Origin: Chamaecyparis obtusa
Taxonomy: Eukaryota; Streptophyta; Pinopsida; Cupressales; Cupressaceae
Reading direction: 5' to 3'
Assembly: GCA_027943335.1 (NCBI GenBank)
Contig: BSBK01006386.1
Span: forward strand, 620,001-684,000
Length of the DNA: 64,000 nt
Positions 42,446 through 55,300 of this stretch are shown piece by piece; the stretch's first letter is position 1; each line of letters begins with the position of its first letter. The notes beneath the pieces were generated by a model. That model saw only the letters and a program-made list of their open reading frames with translations. It was not told where the DNA came from and ran no database searches. Position numbers and translations under genes: made by a program.

Positions 42446-43769
42446 ATGATGATACACATCCATAGTTGGAATGTTCATGGTTTGGAGATGTTGGATAGGA
42501 AATATTTAGTTAGGAGATGGTGTAATCAGTTAAAAGATAAAGATGTTATTTGCTTACAAGAAATTAAAGTTGTTGGGTTCCAAGCTCATACTACTCTAAA
42601 ATTTTTGTGGGATAAAGCTATTGGATTCCACTCTAACCATGAGAGAGGTAAAGGAGGAATTTCTATTCTCATACATCCTAAATGGGAAAACCACATTGTA
42701 AATCATGGGTGTTCACCTTGCTAGAGAATTATTTGGCTTACACTTAAATTTGATGATAAGGTTGTTGGAATTTGTAATATATATGCAGCTAATTATTATA
42801 GAGAGAGAGGAGGACATTGGGATTGGTGTTGTTCAAACTTGCAAAAAATTCCCTAGCTATTTTTAGCAGACTTTAATATGGTGGAACATAGAAAAAACAA
42901 AATAGGAGGGTTGGCTCACTCTTGGAAAGGGAATGAATTTTTCTTTTGGCAAAAATTTAAGAGAAAAATTAATCTCCTTGATCCATTGGAAGAAATGCAT
43001 GGTAAATTCCTAGATATTTGGTTTACTTGGTGTAATAACCAAAAGGGTAAGCAAAGGGTTTATTGTAGACTCAACAAGATCTATGGAAATTCCTCTACCT
43101 TCTCTTTCATTCTTGATAGTAATCATGCTCCTATCTTAGTCTACCCTACCTCTATCTCTGACAATTCCCCTATTTAGACTTGTTTCAAGATTATCTACAG
43201 CTATAGCCCTAATGGAGATAGTGATAGAACCAATACCTTTAAACTTAATACTTCTCTCTTGGAGGATCTAGATAATATAGAGGCTATTGAAATGGTCACT
43301 GAAGTGGTTAAGCTCTATAATCCTCATGCTGATAGTATTATGCTATGGGAGTTATTGGTAGATTCATGGAAGAGTATTTTTCAAGTGATTGGTAAGAAGT
43401 TGAGTATGGATAGGAATAGAGAAGAATCCTTTTGGAAAATTAGTTTGAACAATGTTGAAAAAGAACTTCAAAGAAAAGGTAATAATCTTGTATTAGAGGC
43501 TTAGCTAGATAATACTACACACAAACTGAGAGTCATCCAGAGGTATAAGATTTAGGGATAGAGAATTAGGGCCAGAATGAATTGGATCAGAGAGGGTGAT
43601 AAAGGTTCTGGATACTTTTTCAACATAATCAGAGCCAAGCAAAGAAGGGAATTGATTAATGAAACCCAACTTGCAAGTAGGAAGACTAATAATCTAGAAG
43701 ATATCTAGTGACAACAATGAAGCTCTAAAAACTTGTGTCAAGTTTATTCCTAGAAAAATCTCTGACAGT
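42446..43769 (+). pseudogene. LINE D ORF2, 5' part: AP endonuclease
   Basis: ATG 42446 opens IHSWNVHG, then ICLQEIK, GGISILIHP and FLADFNM, the ordered motifs of the plant L1 endonuclease. The usual LDR-Y site reads CRLNKIY and the catalytic SDH reads SNHAPI, both damaging. The frame carries stops at 42722, about 42855, 43175 and 43502, and shifts frame near 43700. Element E interrupts it at 43770. The frame then resumes unchanged at 59648. Confidence 0.85.
43765..43769. repeat. Target-site duplication of element E (ACAGT/ATAGT)
   Basis: ACAGT at 43765-43769 and ATAGT at 59643-59647, one C/T mismatch. With one copy removed, LINE ORF2 reads on in frame (...KISDS-DQCNL...), which shows that the original site had ACAGT and the right copy later mutated. 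Confidence 0.85.
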
Positions 43770-44705
43770 TGTACACTCAAAATGAGCACTTCTCTAGGTC
43801 ATTACTTCTGAGAGAATCCATGAATAGGAAACCTTGAGAATGCGACTTAGAGCTCCCTATGCATGGAGTTGCATGGATGTTTGGATTGCTCTCAGCTAGA
43901 GCTATGAAGCATATGACCTTGCTAGTCAACCACACAATGGGAGATTCAATGAGACAAGGGAAAGAATGTCAATATCATCAAGAATCAACAATGAAGATGC
44001 AATAAAACTATGCTAAGAATGAAGATGCAAGTAAGCTATGAAAGAAAAATGAAAGTATTACAAGCCTTGCTGATTAAGTTAGGTGAGCTAATCTAGAACT
44101 TGAAAGGAAATATAAACTAATAAAGCATAAACATGAAGCTATGATGCAAGAATGAAAGCTACATGCAAGAAGATCTCCAAAGCTCCACATCTCCAAGAAA
44201 TCCTGCAACATAAGATTAGTATTCAAAAGTTGGGATCCTAAAATGAGAAGAGAGTTCTCCTTTTAAAAGAATTAAGAAAGAATGGACCATGGAGATTAAG
44301 AGGCAAAAGAATTGATCAAGGGTGGAGTTTGAAAGTGGGATCAATCCATGTGCACAAGTCTCCTCCAATGAGAAATAAGAGTTGACTTTTGTGTCCCATG
44401 TGAGACAAAAAGGCCTTTTCTTCTTTTTATAAAATAAGAATAATGCTTTATTTGTGCAACTTAGGATAAGAGGAAAGTGGGGGCTTTTTATTTAATAAAA
44501 GGGGAGGGAATTCCTTTTAATTAAATAAAGACTTAGGATAAAATGGTTAGCCCATAGAATATAATCAAATAAATGATAGAAATAGGATTTGATCAAGGAA
44601 ATTGATATAATTAAAAATATTGATTTTTGAAAATATTGATTCAAGGATTTGATAAATTGTTGAATGGGGGCCCAAAGTCTAGGTGACCATTTTAGGGTGC
44701 ATACA
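43770..44705 (-). repeat. Element E, 3' LTR (936 bp)
   Basis: Co-linear with 58728-59642; it has 21 bp (AATTCCTTTTAATTAAATAA region) that the right copy lacks. Confidence 0.93.
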
Positions 44706-44720
44706 TTTGCCCCTCTTTTA
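44706..44720 (-). other. Polypurine tract of element E
   Basis: Minus strand TAAAAGAGGGGCAAA abutting TGTATGC, very like the tracts of A and B. Confidence 0.88.
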
Positions 44721-45331
44721 CTAATGTGAGATCAATTTGGGATCACATGTGGTCAAAGAATGGAATTGAAATGTGAGATCTATTTGGGATCACAAAACAA
44801 CCCAGACATGTGTTCGATGGAAGGGAACAATCTGGACAAAGATAAGTTGAAAGACAAGACGAACATACTTGTAAATAGGAGATTGTCAAGTCTCAAATAA
44901 GAGATAAGAATCTCAAGCAAGGTTTGATTGATAAGGCTGAATCAAGGATTGAAGTTTGATAGATACTGCCCCCTTAGAATCAAAATTGAAATTAGGTAGA
45001 GAAGAAACAGTAAATTGATAAATTTGATCAAATCACTAGAAATCATAATCAAAGATAAAAGATGATAGGATAACCATCAAGTAGTGAAGATATGCCCCAA
45101 TTTGACTAGGTTTGACTGAGAAAAATATAGGATAAAGATGAAGTCAAACCTCAGAGAGATGAAGTGAATGAAGATGAATGGAAGACTAGAAGGTTGAAAG
45201 AGATGGAGATGAAGATGCCCCAACAAAGATCGAAGGATCAGGCCTTAAAAGGTTAGCCAACTGCACAGAAGAAGGGGAAATTTTGAAATGTGATTTTGAC
45301 TATCAAGATGAACTTGGATTTTGATTTTGAT
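44721..45331. other. Element E 3' region before the antisense promoter
   Basis: Noncoding. Two copies of ATTTGGGATCACA with GTGAGATC flanks at 44727-44795. No array comparable to that of element A. Confidence 0.6.
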
Positions 45332-45499
45332 CCTGAAAATGGATCTAGGATGTCGACATTAGCTAGGGGTGCAATTTTCACAAAATTTTGAGATGTTTTG
45401 AAAATCGGGTCAAAAAGTCAAAAGGCTATATAAGGGGTAAAAAGGTCATTTTCAAATTCATTTGTCTTATTGTGAACCTCGAGATCTTAGAGAGAGAAA
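45332..45499 (+). promoter_or_regulatory. Antisense promoter of the element E PMD gene
   Basis: TATATAAGG at 45427-45435 is 73 bp before the ATG. The flanks CCTGAAAATGGAT, GAAAATCGGGTCAAAA and AAGGTCATTTTCAAATTCATTTG match the element A block at 20529-20690. Confidence 0.75.
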
Positions 45500-47773
45500 A
45501 TGGCCCAGCAAGAAATGATTCCACTCCAAAGACATCAATTTGAGCACTATCGATTGCACAAGTGGCCTCCTCACTATGGTGCCCTGGTAAGTTTTCAGAA
45601 AAACTTACTTTTTGAGTCATTTATGAGCATTTATTGCATTTAAACACATGTTTTTAATGTTTTTGAAATATTTCAAATTTGAACCCTATGAAAGTTCATA
45701 CAATATTTTTAAAGTATCGCACTCCTTGATACTATTTATTGTGTGATAGCTCGCAGGTCCACAAAGTATCACCCAAGTGTTTAATCTAGTATTGCACGAT
45801 ACTTGATAAAACATCATGCGATATTGTGTGAACTATCATACAGGTAAATAGTATCGCACTGTTACTAAGGAAAGTATCATACAATACTATACCAAAGAAA
45901 AGCATCACACCAGTTAATAAAAAATATCACATGTTTTTAAATTTGAACAATATGACATGGGTCTAGACAATTTTTGTGTTTAAGATTCCTTGTACTGATA
46001 TGAGTCATCCATCATGATATGTTCTGACATCTAGTTGGGGTTATGGCTTGCAGGAGGCTTTTTGGCACTACTAATCAGAGCACTGAGAGTGACAGTGCTA
46101 CGCTACATTAGGGATCTGGATGATCTCAGGAGAGATGACCTAGCCAGCATGGGATTCAGGTTCTTACTAAATATGCCCCATATTCAGGCAAATCATGGGT
46201 TACTGACAGCCTTGGCTGAGGGATGGTATAGTGAGCACAATACCTTTCACTTGCTAACTAGAGAGGCCATGATTACTTTGGAGGATGTCTATCAGATCCT
46301 CCGAGTACCTAGCCATGGTGATCCAGTGAGTATAATCATGTTTATAAATGCTCATAGATGTATAGTTTCCATATGATGAAAACTGACATGATTTTTTGTT
46401 GGCATAGGTATACTATGATTAGGATTTGACTGAGGGATGACAGACCATCTAGGATGTCACCATCATTGATAGACACCTCTATTGGGACTGGCTAATGGAG
46501 GAGTTTGATTGTGGTTACCCAGTTCCATGCATAGTGTGTTCTATAGTTGCACAGGTCCTCATTATTGATAGGAGTCAGAAGGGGTTCCCATTAGGGTGGG
46601 GCAGATTAGTTGTAGATTTGGTAGCACACTCGTGACTGTTAGCATGGGGCCCGGCCATCTTGGCTGATATGTACCATGAGCTCCATGAGATAGTATATAG
46701 AGATAGTAGGACATGGGCATGTGGAGCTATTTTTGCTCAGATATGGGCTTGGGAGCACATTGTTGTAGTGTGACCACATGTTTAACTAAGGGAGTGGAGA
46801 CACCCCTATATCTACTGATACATGGGCTTCATCACACAAGCCCATAGAAGTGATCTTACATACTACAAGAGACTTTTTGATGAGCTAACTATCTTTGAGT
46901 GGAGACCATATAGACAGGTGGAGCAGTGGAGTGATCGAGATCAGGAGCTAGGATATATGTTGTGTAGCTAGCCAGAAGTAGGCTTCCATTCTTAGATTGT
47001 GGAGAGATTTGTTATCACTTGGGTGTGGAGGTAGTTTGGATGGCAGCAGAGGGTGGTGGTTGAGATTACCACATATGCTAGGGCTAGAGATGAGGAGGGA
47101 TAGGGATGGTTGTTGATGTTGGACTACTAGTAGGCAATACAAGAGACAATACATATCCATAGGGAGCCCTGGGAGTACCTTCCTGAGATAGAAGATGTTG
47201 GTGCAGATGCATCCTATAGGGCAGAGTGTCAGAGACACCCATTCCCTAGATTTATGGTTCTAGATGTAGACCCACAGGCACAGGGTGATGAGGGAGATGG
47301 TGGGGATGATGGGGGAGATGGAGGAGGGGGAGAGGATAGAGAGGATAGAGCTCTATATTAGGTGGCTAGAGATGGTCATGGAGACATAGATTAGTGACCC
47401 TAGAGGATGAGGCGAGACCAATTCATTGACAACTAGATGCAGGATAGGACCAGTCTACAGGGGGAGGAGGGGAGGATCTCAAGACTAGGGTACAAGTTTT
47501 GGAGACTAAGATCCAGTAGCTCAAGATCACCATTGTTGTGCAAGATCAGCAACTAGCAGATGCAAGAGCTGAGATAGATCAGCGGGAGAGGGCTGCACAG
47601 GCTGACGCTACAGAGATCTAGAGAGAGGCAGCGTGAGTGGCTTACTACCATGGATTATACATACATTGTGAGTGCCAATCTACACTGAGAGGGTTGGGAA
47701 ATCTGACATGGTACCAAACAAAGTAGCAGCACCATCTCCACCACCACCATGTGATGGGGAGAGTCAGACTTAG
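45500..47773 (+). pseudogene. Antisense plant-mobile-domain (PMD) gene in element E, three exons
   Basis: Exon 1, 45500-45586 (29 codons, MAQQEMIPL...HYGAL) ends at GTAAGT. Intron 1 is 467 bp ending TTGCAG at 46053. Exon 2 (46054-46325) encodes the PMD core: HIQANHGLLTALAEGW, NTFHLL, EDVYQILRVPSHGDP. Intron 2 (46326-46407, GTGAGT...GCATAG) is 82 bp. Exon 3 continues with WDWLMEEF, ADMYHELHEIVYRDS, WEYLPEIEDVG, a Gly/Asp-rich linker, a coiled coil (DARAEIDQRERAAQADA, about 47560-47615) and a proline tail ending VAAPSPPPP...SQT-TAG at 47771-47773. About a dozen TAG/TGA stops and small shifts, including one between exons 1 and 2, inactivate it. It is antisense to gag-pol. Confidence 0.82.
45710..45935 (+). 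repeat. Cluster of GTATCGCAC/TATCATAC motifs in PMD intron 1
   Basis: About 14 variants of TATCGCACGATA, AGTATCGCAC, TATCATACA and AGTATCACC at short irregular spacing. The same motif family recurs at 56860-57020 and 58380-58620 in this element. Confidence 0.75.
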
Positions 47774-48885
47774 GTCTAGGGTGTTAGATGTATAGATACA
47801 TATCCTAGGACATTATCTAGATTTTGGATCCCACATTATATTTTGTATCATGAAACACTTATATATATGGGATTTATTGGATTTATGATATATCTTGTGT
47901 ATTTGTCCCACTTGTGATGGATTTTTCAGTTGTATTGTCTTGTTATATTGCTCAAATGTATGATGTATGTGTTATAAATGCTCATGTATAATCTCTCTCA
48001 TAAATGTATGTTTAGTTCTCATATGTATGATATAGACTCATGTTTCTGAAAATGATCTCTTTGATATAGACATGATGATAAGATTAACTCCTTGTGATGA
48101 TAGGAAAAGGATGTGATGTAAAAGACAAGGAGTGAAAGACATGATTGAAAAGAAGCAAAAGGTGAGCGCAGTTGACTAACAAGTCCATGAAAGATGAAGG
48201 AGAGCTCTCTCCATATGCAAGATGCAAAACTAAACTAACATGAACCTAAGAATGCAAGCTACTATGAAAATTGGTTTACTTGCAAGGTCACAACACAATT
48301 AGTCTCTAATAATCATCATCGAGCATTATTAGTAGCATTGCAAGATCATGCAATACACACTAGTATAACTATGGGTATATGAATATGATCTATATCAGAT
48401 AGATATGTGGGAATCCCACCTAAACATCAAAGACATGTAGGTCCAGATGACTAGTGTAGTGAAGCTCCCTAAGTTTGGTATAGCAAGATTATGCTTGCAC
48501 TGAGACACAAGAAGTTCAAGATGACTAAAAGCATGCACTTGCAGAAAATAGTCAAGGATAATACCTTGTAGATCCTAGTGTCAAGTGGAACAAGCATGAA
48601 TACTCATGACAGTAAGGATGAAAAAAATTTACCCATAGGTAGAAAAAGAAATAAAACATGTCCTCGTGCCCCCAGTCTTCTAGCTCAGCATCATCAAAAA
48701 CTATTAGGGAGAGAACACTCATCAAAGAAATCATCATAGATATCACACAAAGAAATTAAGTCAAGCAAGTCTCAATGAGTCAAATGTTTAAGTGCGTGTG
48801 TGTAGGTCATAGAGTCAAACTTTGAGTATCACATCTACCAGTGAGAAATATCACATCATTCTAGACTGTGGGTAGGATATCTAAT

Positions 48886-48954
48886 AAGTGTTGAGAAACA
48901 CTTGACACTAGGGAAGTGTTGAAAAACATAGTTGGGGTGGTGTTGAAAAACACC
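48886..48954 (+). repeat. Three consecutive hairpins with GNRA loops
   Basis: AAGTGTT-GAGA-AACACTT (48886-48903, 7-bp stem), AAGTGTT-GAAA-AACATAG (48914-48931, imperfect) and GGTGTT-GAAA-AACACC (48939-48954, 6-bp stem). GAGA and GAAA are GNRA loops only when read on the plus strand, the strand of the PMD transcript. Confidence 0.65.
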
Positions 48955-49129
48955 GTTGTGAGGTGTCTTAAAGACTTACACATCCAAAAGACCAAATTTG
49001 ACATAGTTATGCCCCCTAGAAAAAGACAAAGAGCAATTCCAAATCAAGGCAATAAGGACAAGGCATGATGGAGAAAGGCTAAGTGTCGAGAGTGCATGCT
49101 AAGAAACAAGGGTACAAAGGCCTCAAGTA

Positions 49130-49230
49130 GCGCATGTTTCTAGGTTTTCACCACTTGATAGATTTTTTTGATTTTTCAATTTTTTTGTATTTTTGCTACC
49201 AAGGCACATGTTTCCAGGTTTTCACCAAGG
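49130..49230 (-). repeat. Duplicated post-pol block of element E
   Basis: GCGCATGTTTCTAGGTTTTC (49130) and GGCACATGTTTCCAGGTTTT (49203) are two copies of the block also found twice in element B at 7393-7470. Confidence 0.6.
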
Positions 49231-49393
49231 CATTTTTTCTATTTTTTTGAATTTTTTTATTTTTTTATTTTTATTTTTTTCAGGACTTTACATGCTTTTT
49301 AGGATTTTTTCAACATCATATATGAATTTTTTTGGGGGGATTTTTTTAGGATCAATAAATATATACAAAGGATGCCCCTAGATAGAATAGGCA

Positions 49394-52300
49394 TCATGGA
49401 TAGAACTTCTTCAGGTGCAAGACATTGATAGGATCAGGGAGTTGTTCTCCTTCTATATCAAATAATAAATAAGCACCTATCCCAAAATTTGTAGTAATAA
49501 TGTATGGTCCAAGCCAATTAGGTTCAAACTTTCCCTTTTGTTCTCTATGTTGTTGGTTCTTAGGGTTTTCTCATAGGAAAAGATCTCACACCTTGGAATT
49601 CTCTAGGGCAAACCTTTTTGTTGAATGCTATGGACATACGCTTTTGGTAAACCCTGATGTGGTCAAATGACGCTTGACGCTTTTCATCCAGAAGTTCTAA
49701 TTCTTGAAGTCTCATGGCTCAGTAGTCTTCATCTGTAACTAGACCTTTGAGAGAAACTCTAAGGGATGGAATTTCAACCTCTAAAGGTAACACTGCTTCA
49801 GTACCATAAGGGAAAAAGGAGTAGCCCCAATTGGAGTAGAATACTTGTTCTATAAAACCACAAGGCTAGATTTATCTGTAAATGCCAATCTCGACCATTC
49901 CTCTGAACTGTTCTATGGAGAATTTTGAGAATGGTTTTATTTGAAGCCTCTTCTTGTCCATTTCCTTGTGGGAAGTAAATGGAGGACCAATGTTGTTTTA
50001 TCTTGAACTTTTTGTAGAGTTTCTTAAGGTCCTTATTTTTTAACTGACCTCCATTACCAGTGACTATCTCTGAAGGCACTCCATACTGACAGATGATATG
50101 GTTCAAAATGAACAAGGAAATTATCTTGCCTAAAGCAATAGAAAGTGGGACAGCCTCCACCCATTTGGTAAAGTAGTCAGTAGCAGTGATTATGAATTTG
50201 TTTCCACCTGATGAGTTGGGATGAATTTTCCCAACAAGATCAAAGGCCTAGTGCTGAAATGGCCAATGAGATATAGAAGGAATAAGCTCCTTGTTTGGAG
50301 CATGTATCAAGTTCCCATATTTTTGACACTTTTTGCATGATTTGGCAAAAGCTACTGCATCCATTTTCATTGTGGTCCAATATTACCCTACCCTAAGAAA
50401 CCTTCAGGCCATGGCAATACCATTTGAATTTCCTCCACAGATGCCCTCGTGAATGTCAACTAATGCTTGATCATATTCCTCCTTTTCCAGTGTCATCAAG
50501 TTGAGCTAACAATGCCCCCAAGGAAGATTTTGTAGCAAAAACATATAAAATGAGTGGTTTCCCTGGGATAGGAGGCATTAAGATCATAGGATTGGCCAAG
50601 TATTTCTTGATTTGGTCCATGCTTCGTTGACAATCCTCATTCTAGATACATTTGATTCCCTTATGCAATGTCTTATTGAAGGGTTGATCTCTATCCACTA
50701 GTTTTGAAATGAACCTCCTTATAGACTAAAGATGTCCTTGTAGACTCCTCATTTGACTAATGTTTTTGGGAGGTGGCATATCTAAAATTGCTTGAACCTT
50801 TTTTGGGTCTACCTCTATTCCTTTGGCTGAAATGATAAACCCTAGAAGTTTTCCAAAGGTGACTCCAAAGGCACAAATTTTGGGATTTAATCTTAACTAA
50901 AATTGCTTGATACAATCTAGAATGACCTATAAATCACCCAAATGTGTATCTATTTTCTTGGATTTAGCCAAGGTTTCATCCACATAATCTTCCATATTCT
51001 TATGCATCATGTCATGAAAGATTGTTGTCATAGCTCTTTGATATGTAGCTCCTGCATTTTTCAACCCAAAAGGTATGATGCTCCAATAATAGGTTCCCCA
51101 TGTGCAAGTGAATGTAGTCTTTCCCTGGTCCTTAGGAGCTATCTTGATTTGATTATACCCAGAAAAACCATCCATCAATGAATAGATCTCATAACCCACT
51201 GTCATGTCCACTATCATGTCAATGTTAGGTAATGGAAAATCATCCTTTGGGCATGCTCTATTGAGATCTCTAAAGTCTATGCAAATGTGAATAGACTTGT
51301 CATGTTTAGAAACTAGGATAATATTTGATATCCATTTGGCATAATCAATAGCTCTTATAAATCCTACACTGAGGAGTTTTTCTAATTGTGCCTTGACAAG
51401 AAGAGCTATGTGAGGGTGCATTTTCCTTAATTTTTGTTTGACTAGTTTTATACCTAGAGCTATGGACAAGTGATGCATAATGAGATTAGTGTCCCATCAT
51501 TGCATGTTTGAATAAGTCCAAGCAAAATTAATCTTCTTGCTCTATAAGAACTTGGTATAGTCTTCCCTTTCTTGTGTTGACAATGATTGAGCCAAATGTA
51601 CCATTTTTGGAGCTTCAGTTGTACCCAAATTAACTGACTATGTAGGCTCAACAAGAATGGAAGATCTGTCCTGGAAGTAACTTGGGAGATGATCAATTAC
51701 CTCATCCTCCAGCACCTCAAAGAGGTTTTCACCCTCGGATACGTCATTTATTTTTACTTTTTTAGGTTTTGACACCGCCACACAATGGTTTTTGTCATCA
51801 GAACTCTTATTCTTTTTTTCTTTTCTTTTTATTTTTCAACTGAGGTACTTGATGTCAGGCTCTATCATGCTTGTATCTGGTTCACTGGTGGAAGAGACTA
51901 CAGGCTCAATGGCATTTAGGTAATGGTGACCTCATAGTCATTTTGGAAAGTTAGGAGCATAGGCTCTTGATGACATTGAGACCAATCAATGAGGTGAGGA
52001 TTGGCAAGGGGAAAATCAATGACAGGTTCAATATTGTGGATGTGGATGGGATCATCTCTAGTGATTGAAGAGTTAGGGTCTATTAAGTATCCTTCTAAAT
52101 GACCTGAATCAGGATTAGTCCTATTAAGTGAAGAATCATCCACTAAAGTAACTTGTGGATTCAAATCTTCTAATCCTACACATGACACATTAGCTACCTC
52201 AGGTTGAGAACTATAGGTATGGATGATATAAACATCCCTATCAACTATAGAAGAATATGAGAGAGACTCCCATTCATATTCATGTGAATCCATATCTGAA

Positions 52301-55300
52301 TCCTGACTGGGATATTTACACCATGCATGTTTACGATACCTTGAGGTAGAGGCGTGAATATCATCTAGGGTAACATCTATCTCCATCAAGTGAATAATGT
52401 TCTTTTGCTATCATTCTCTAATGGGATCTTCTACATCTGAGTCCTCTTGTTCTATGCTTGAAACTATTGCCTAAGCAATTGGATTGTATGAATCTCCCCA
52501 AAGGAGATTCGTGGAAGGGACCCAATCTTCACACACATCCTATTGATTTGTCAAATTTGGCACATATTTTGATTCATCATCATTACTCATCTCATCAGGG
52601 ATAGGAGCAGTATTCTTTTTAGGATTCTCAAATCCAATGCCAACTATCTTCTTAGACCTTCATCCAAAAAGAGCATGATTGAGAGGCTCAAATCTGGCAT
52701 CTAATCTGTGACTAAGAGGGCCATGTCGTAGATAGCCCATAGTTTTGACAAAAGTGTACCCTCTTCCATAAGTTTTAGGAGAGGGAGAGAAGTTTTCATT
52801 ATGCATGTATTTATCTTCTCTATAGATCCAATCTCTGACAGCCACTTCTTCTTTCTCATCTTGGATAGGTATAGAAGACTCTACAAATGTGCCAAACAAG
52901 GTCATGGCCAAAGAGGAAGGTTTCTTTTCCTATGAGGGTTTTCCATAAGACCGAGGTGAGACTAGAAGTTGTGTGAAGGCATCAAGTTGATACCCCCCAT
53001 ACCAAGGTCTATGGACTTAAGCATGTCTTTGCATTGTGCTAGGGTCACATTGAAATAGTCTGCTTCCCTGTTGAGAGGAACATGAGTCCTGATGGAAATT
53101 GAATTAATAGATAAGGTGCTATCCCCAAGTATATAGAATTCTACTCCATTGTAGGGGAACTTAACATATTAGTGGTAGGTGGATGGCACTGTTTGCATCT
53201 CATGAATCCATGGCCTACCAAGTAGGATATTGTATGCTAGAGGACCAGTATCAACAATTTGGAACAAGATGTCCTTCTCAACAGGGCCAATCCTAATAGG
53301 GAGAATAGCCAACCCTTTTGAACTTCTTTCTACCTCATCATAGACTTTTATAGTGATCTTCTTTCTGGTGTCGATCACTTGCTCAGAATATCCCAATTTT
53401 TTTAAAAGACATAAAGTACAGATATTGAGCCCAGCACCCCCATCTATCAACATAGGTCTTTTGAATCATGAATTCAATGTGAAGGGTGATATTATGTGGG
53501 TGGCTAGAGGCTTTGTCATCTTCTTCTAAAAAAGTAAGGTAGTGAGGGCTAGCAAGGTGGTTGACCATGTTTTGGAATTGGTCTACATCTATGTTGGTAG
53601 GAACATTTGCTATGTGCAAAGCATCCTCAAGGACTTTTTTGTGTCTTAGGGACAACTCTAAGAGCTCAAGGATTGAAATCTAAGCTGGCATTCTTTGTAG
53701 CTAATCAACAAGGTTATAGTTCAACTAAGGATTCACAACTGATTTGGTGGTGACATTCTTGGATGCCACCTATTTTGGTTTGTTGAACTAGTTGGAACTA
53801 GGACCTCTAATAACCACAGGACCTTGACTTTGGCTTCTTGTGACAGTGTTAAGGGATTGGGATGACCTTTGAGAGTGAGGACCCCTTAGCACCACCACAG
53901 GTTCTTCATCAAATATAGGAGCAGAGCCCACATCATAACCATAAGGATCTTTTCCTCTCATCATGTTGACACTTTCTTCAACAACTTCCAAGATGTTAAC
54001 CACATTTTCCACAATTGTGTATTTGTAGTTGATCACAGCCTTGCCATCCTTATTTTTAGAGGTTTCCCCCTTCTCATATTTAGGTAAAGGCTCTTTGAAT
54101 GCTTTGTGATCAGCATTATTGGTCAACCCATCTATCTGAAGGTTTCCACTCTCAATTAGATCCTAGATGATATGTTTAAGCTTCCAACAATGTTCGATGT
54201 CATGTCCAATACCATTATGTAATTTACAGAAAGCTTTTTAATCCCACCAATGTTGTTTCACATCAAGAATATGGTGCTTCATAGGATCTTGAGATTGTGT
54301 AAGATTATTGACAATAAGCATTTTGAAAACATCCTCATAGGAATCACCTAGCTTGGAGAATTGACACCTCTCTTTCTTAGGCTTCTCTTGATACCTTGGC
54401 TTATGCTCTTGTTGGTTGGATGTGTTGAGCTTCATTGCTTGGATAGCACTAGATAAGTGGAGGACACCTTGATCCTTAGGTTGAGATTCTACCACTCCAT
54501 CATTAACCACTTGCTTGTTCTTATTCGAGTGCAAATTTTTCCCTTTATCCTTATTAGCATTGTGGTTGTTTTGACCATTGTTGTTGTTTTTGTTGTTGGT
54601 CAAAATCCCTTTCTCTTTCAAAACATCCTCTATTCTGTATGCAGTTTCGACCATGGTGTTGAAGGACTCAAAGACCATTTTCTAAACTTTGTACCGCATC
54701 TTCAGAACTAAGTTGCTAATAAGAATGTCAATCTTCTCCTTTTTAGGAATAGTCCTAGAGTAACAAGCACACTGACGTCTCCACCTTTGCAAGAAAGAAA
54801 CAAAGAACTCTCCTTGGTTTGTTCTTAACTTACATAGGTCCAACATAGTGACAAATCTCAAAATATTGTAGGCGAAGTTTTGGACAAATCTATGTACTAG
54901 TTCTTTGAAACTTTTGATGGGGGAGTTATGTTGGCAAACCACTCCATTGCTTGACCTTTGAGACTCTGTGGAAACAACCTCATGAGATAGGAGTCATCTT
55001 GATGAAATTCAAAGCTCATGATGTAGAATTGGTGTACATGGTCATGTGGATCCCCATTTCCATCATATTTTTCATATTGGGGGATCTCCACCTTCCTAGG
55101 AAAATCCTTCATGCTCAAACTCCTATCAAAAGGATTGGGACATATTGAGTCAAGATTGAATGAGCTCTTAGGTGCCAACACTTTTTCCATCATACATTTG
55201 AGTTTCTTGATCTCCTCTTCTTGAGATGGTCCTTGTTTCTTGATCTTTCTATCCACATCAAAGTTGCAAGGAACCCTGGCACCTTTTTTGATCAAGCTCT

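Larger units (their letters stand above)
47774..49393. other. Element E region between the PMD and pol stops
   Basis: Convergent intergenic region: PMD (plus) and pol (minus) end on either side. It holds ATGTAT-rich sequence (47900-48060), three hairpins (48886-48954), the duplicated post-pol block (49130-49230) and T-rich runs (49160-49330). Confidence 0.6.
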
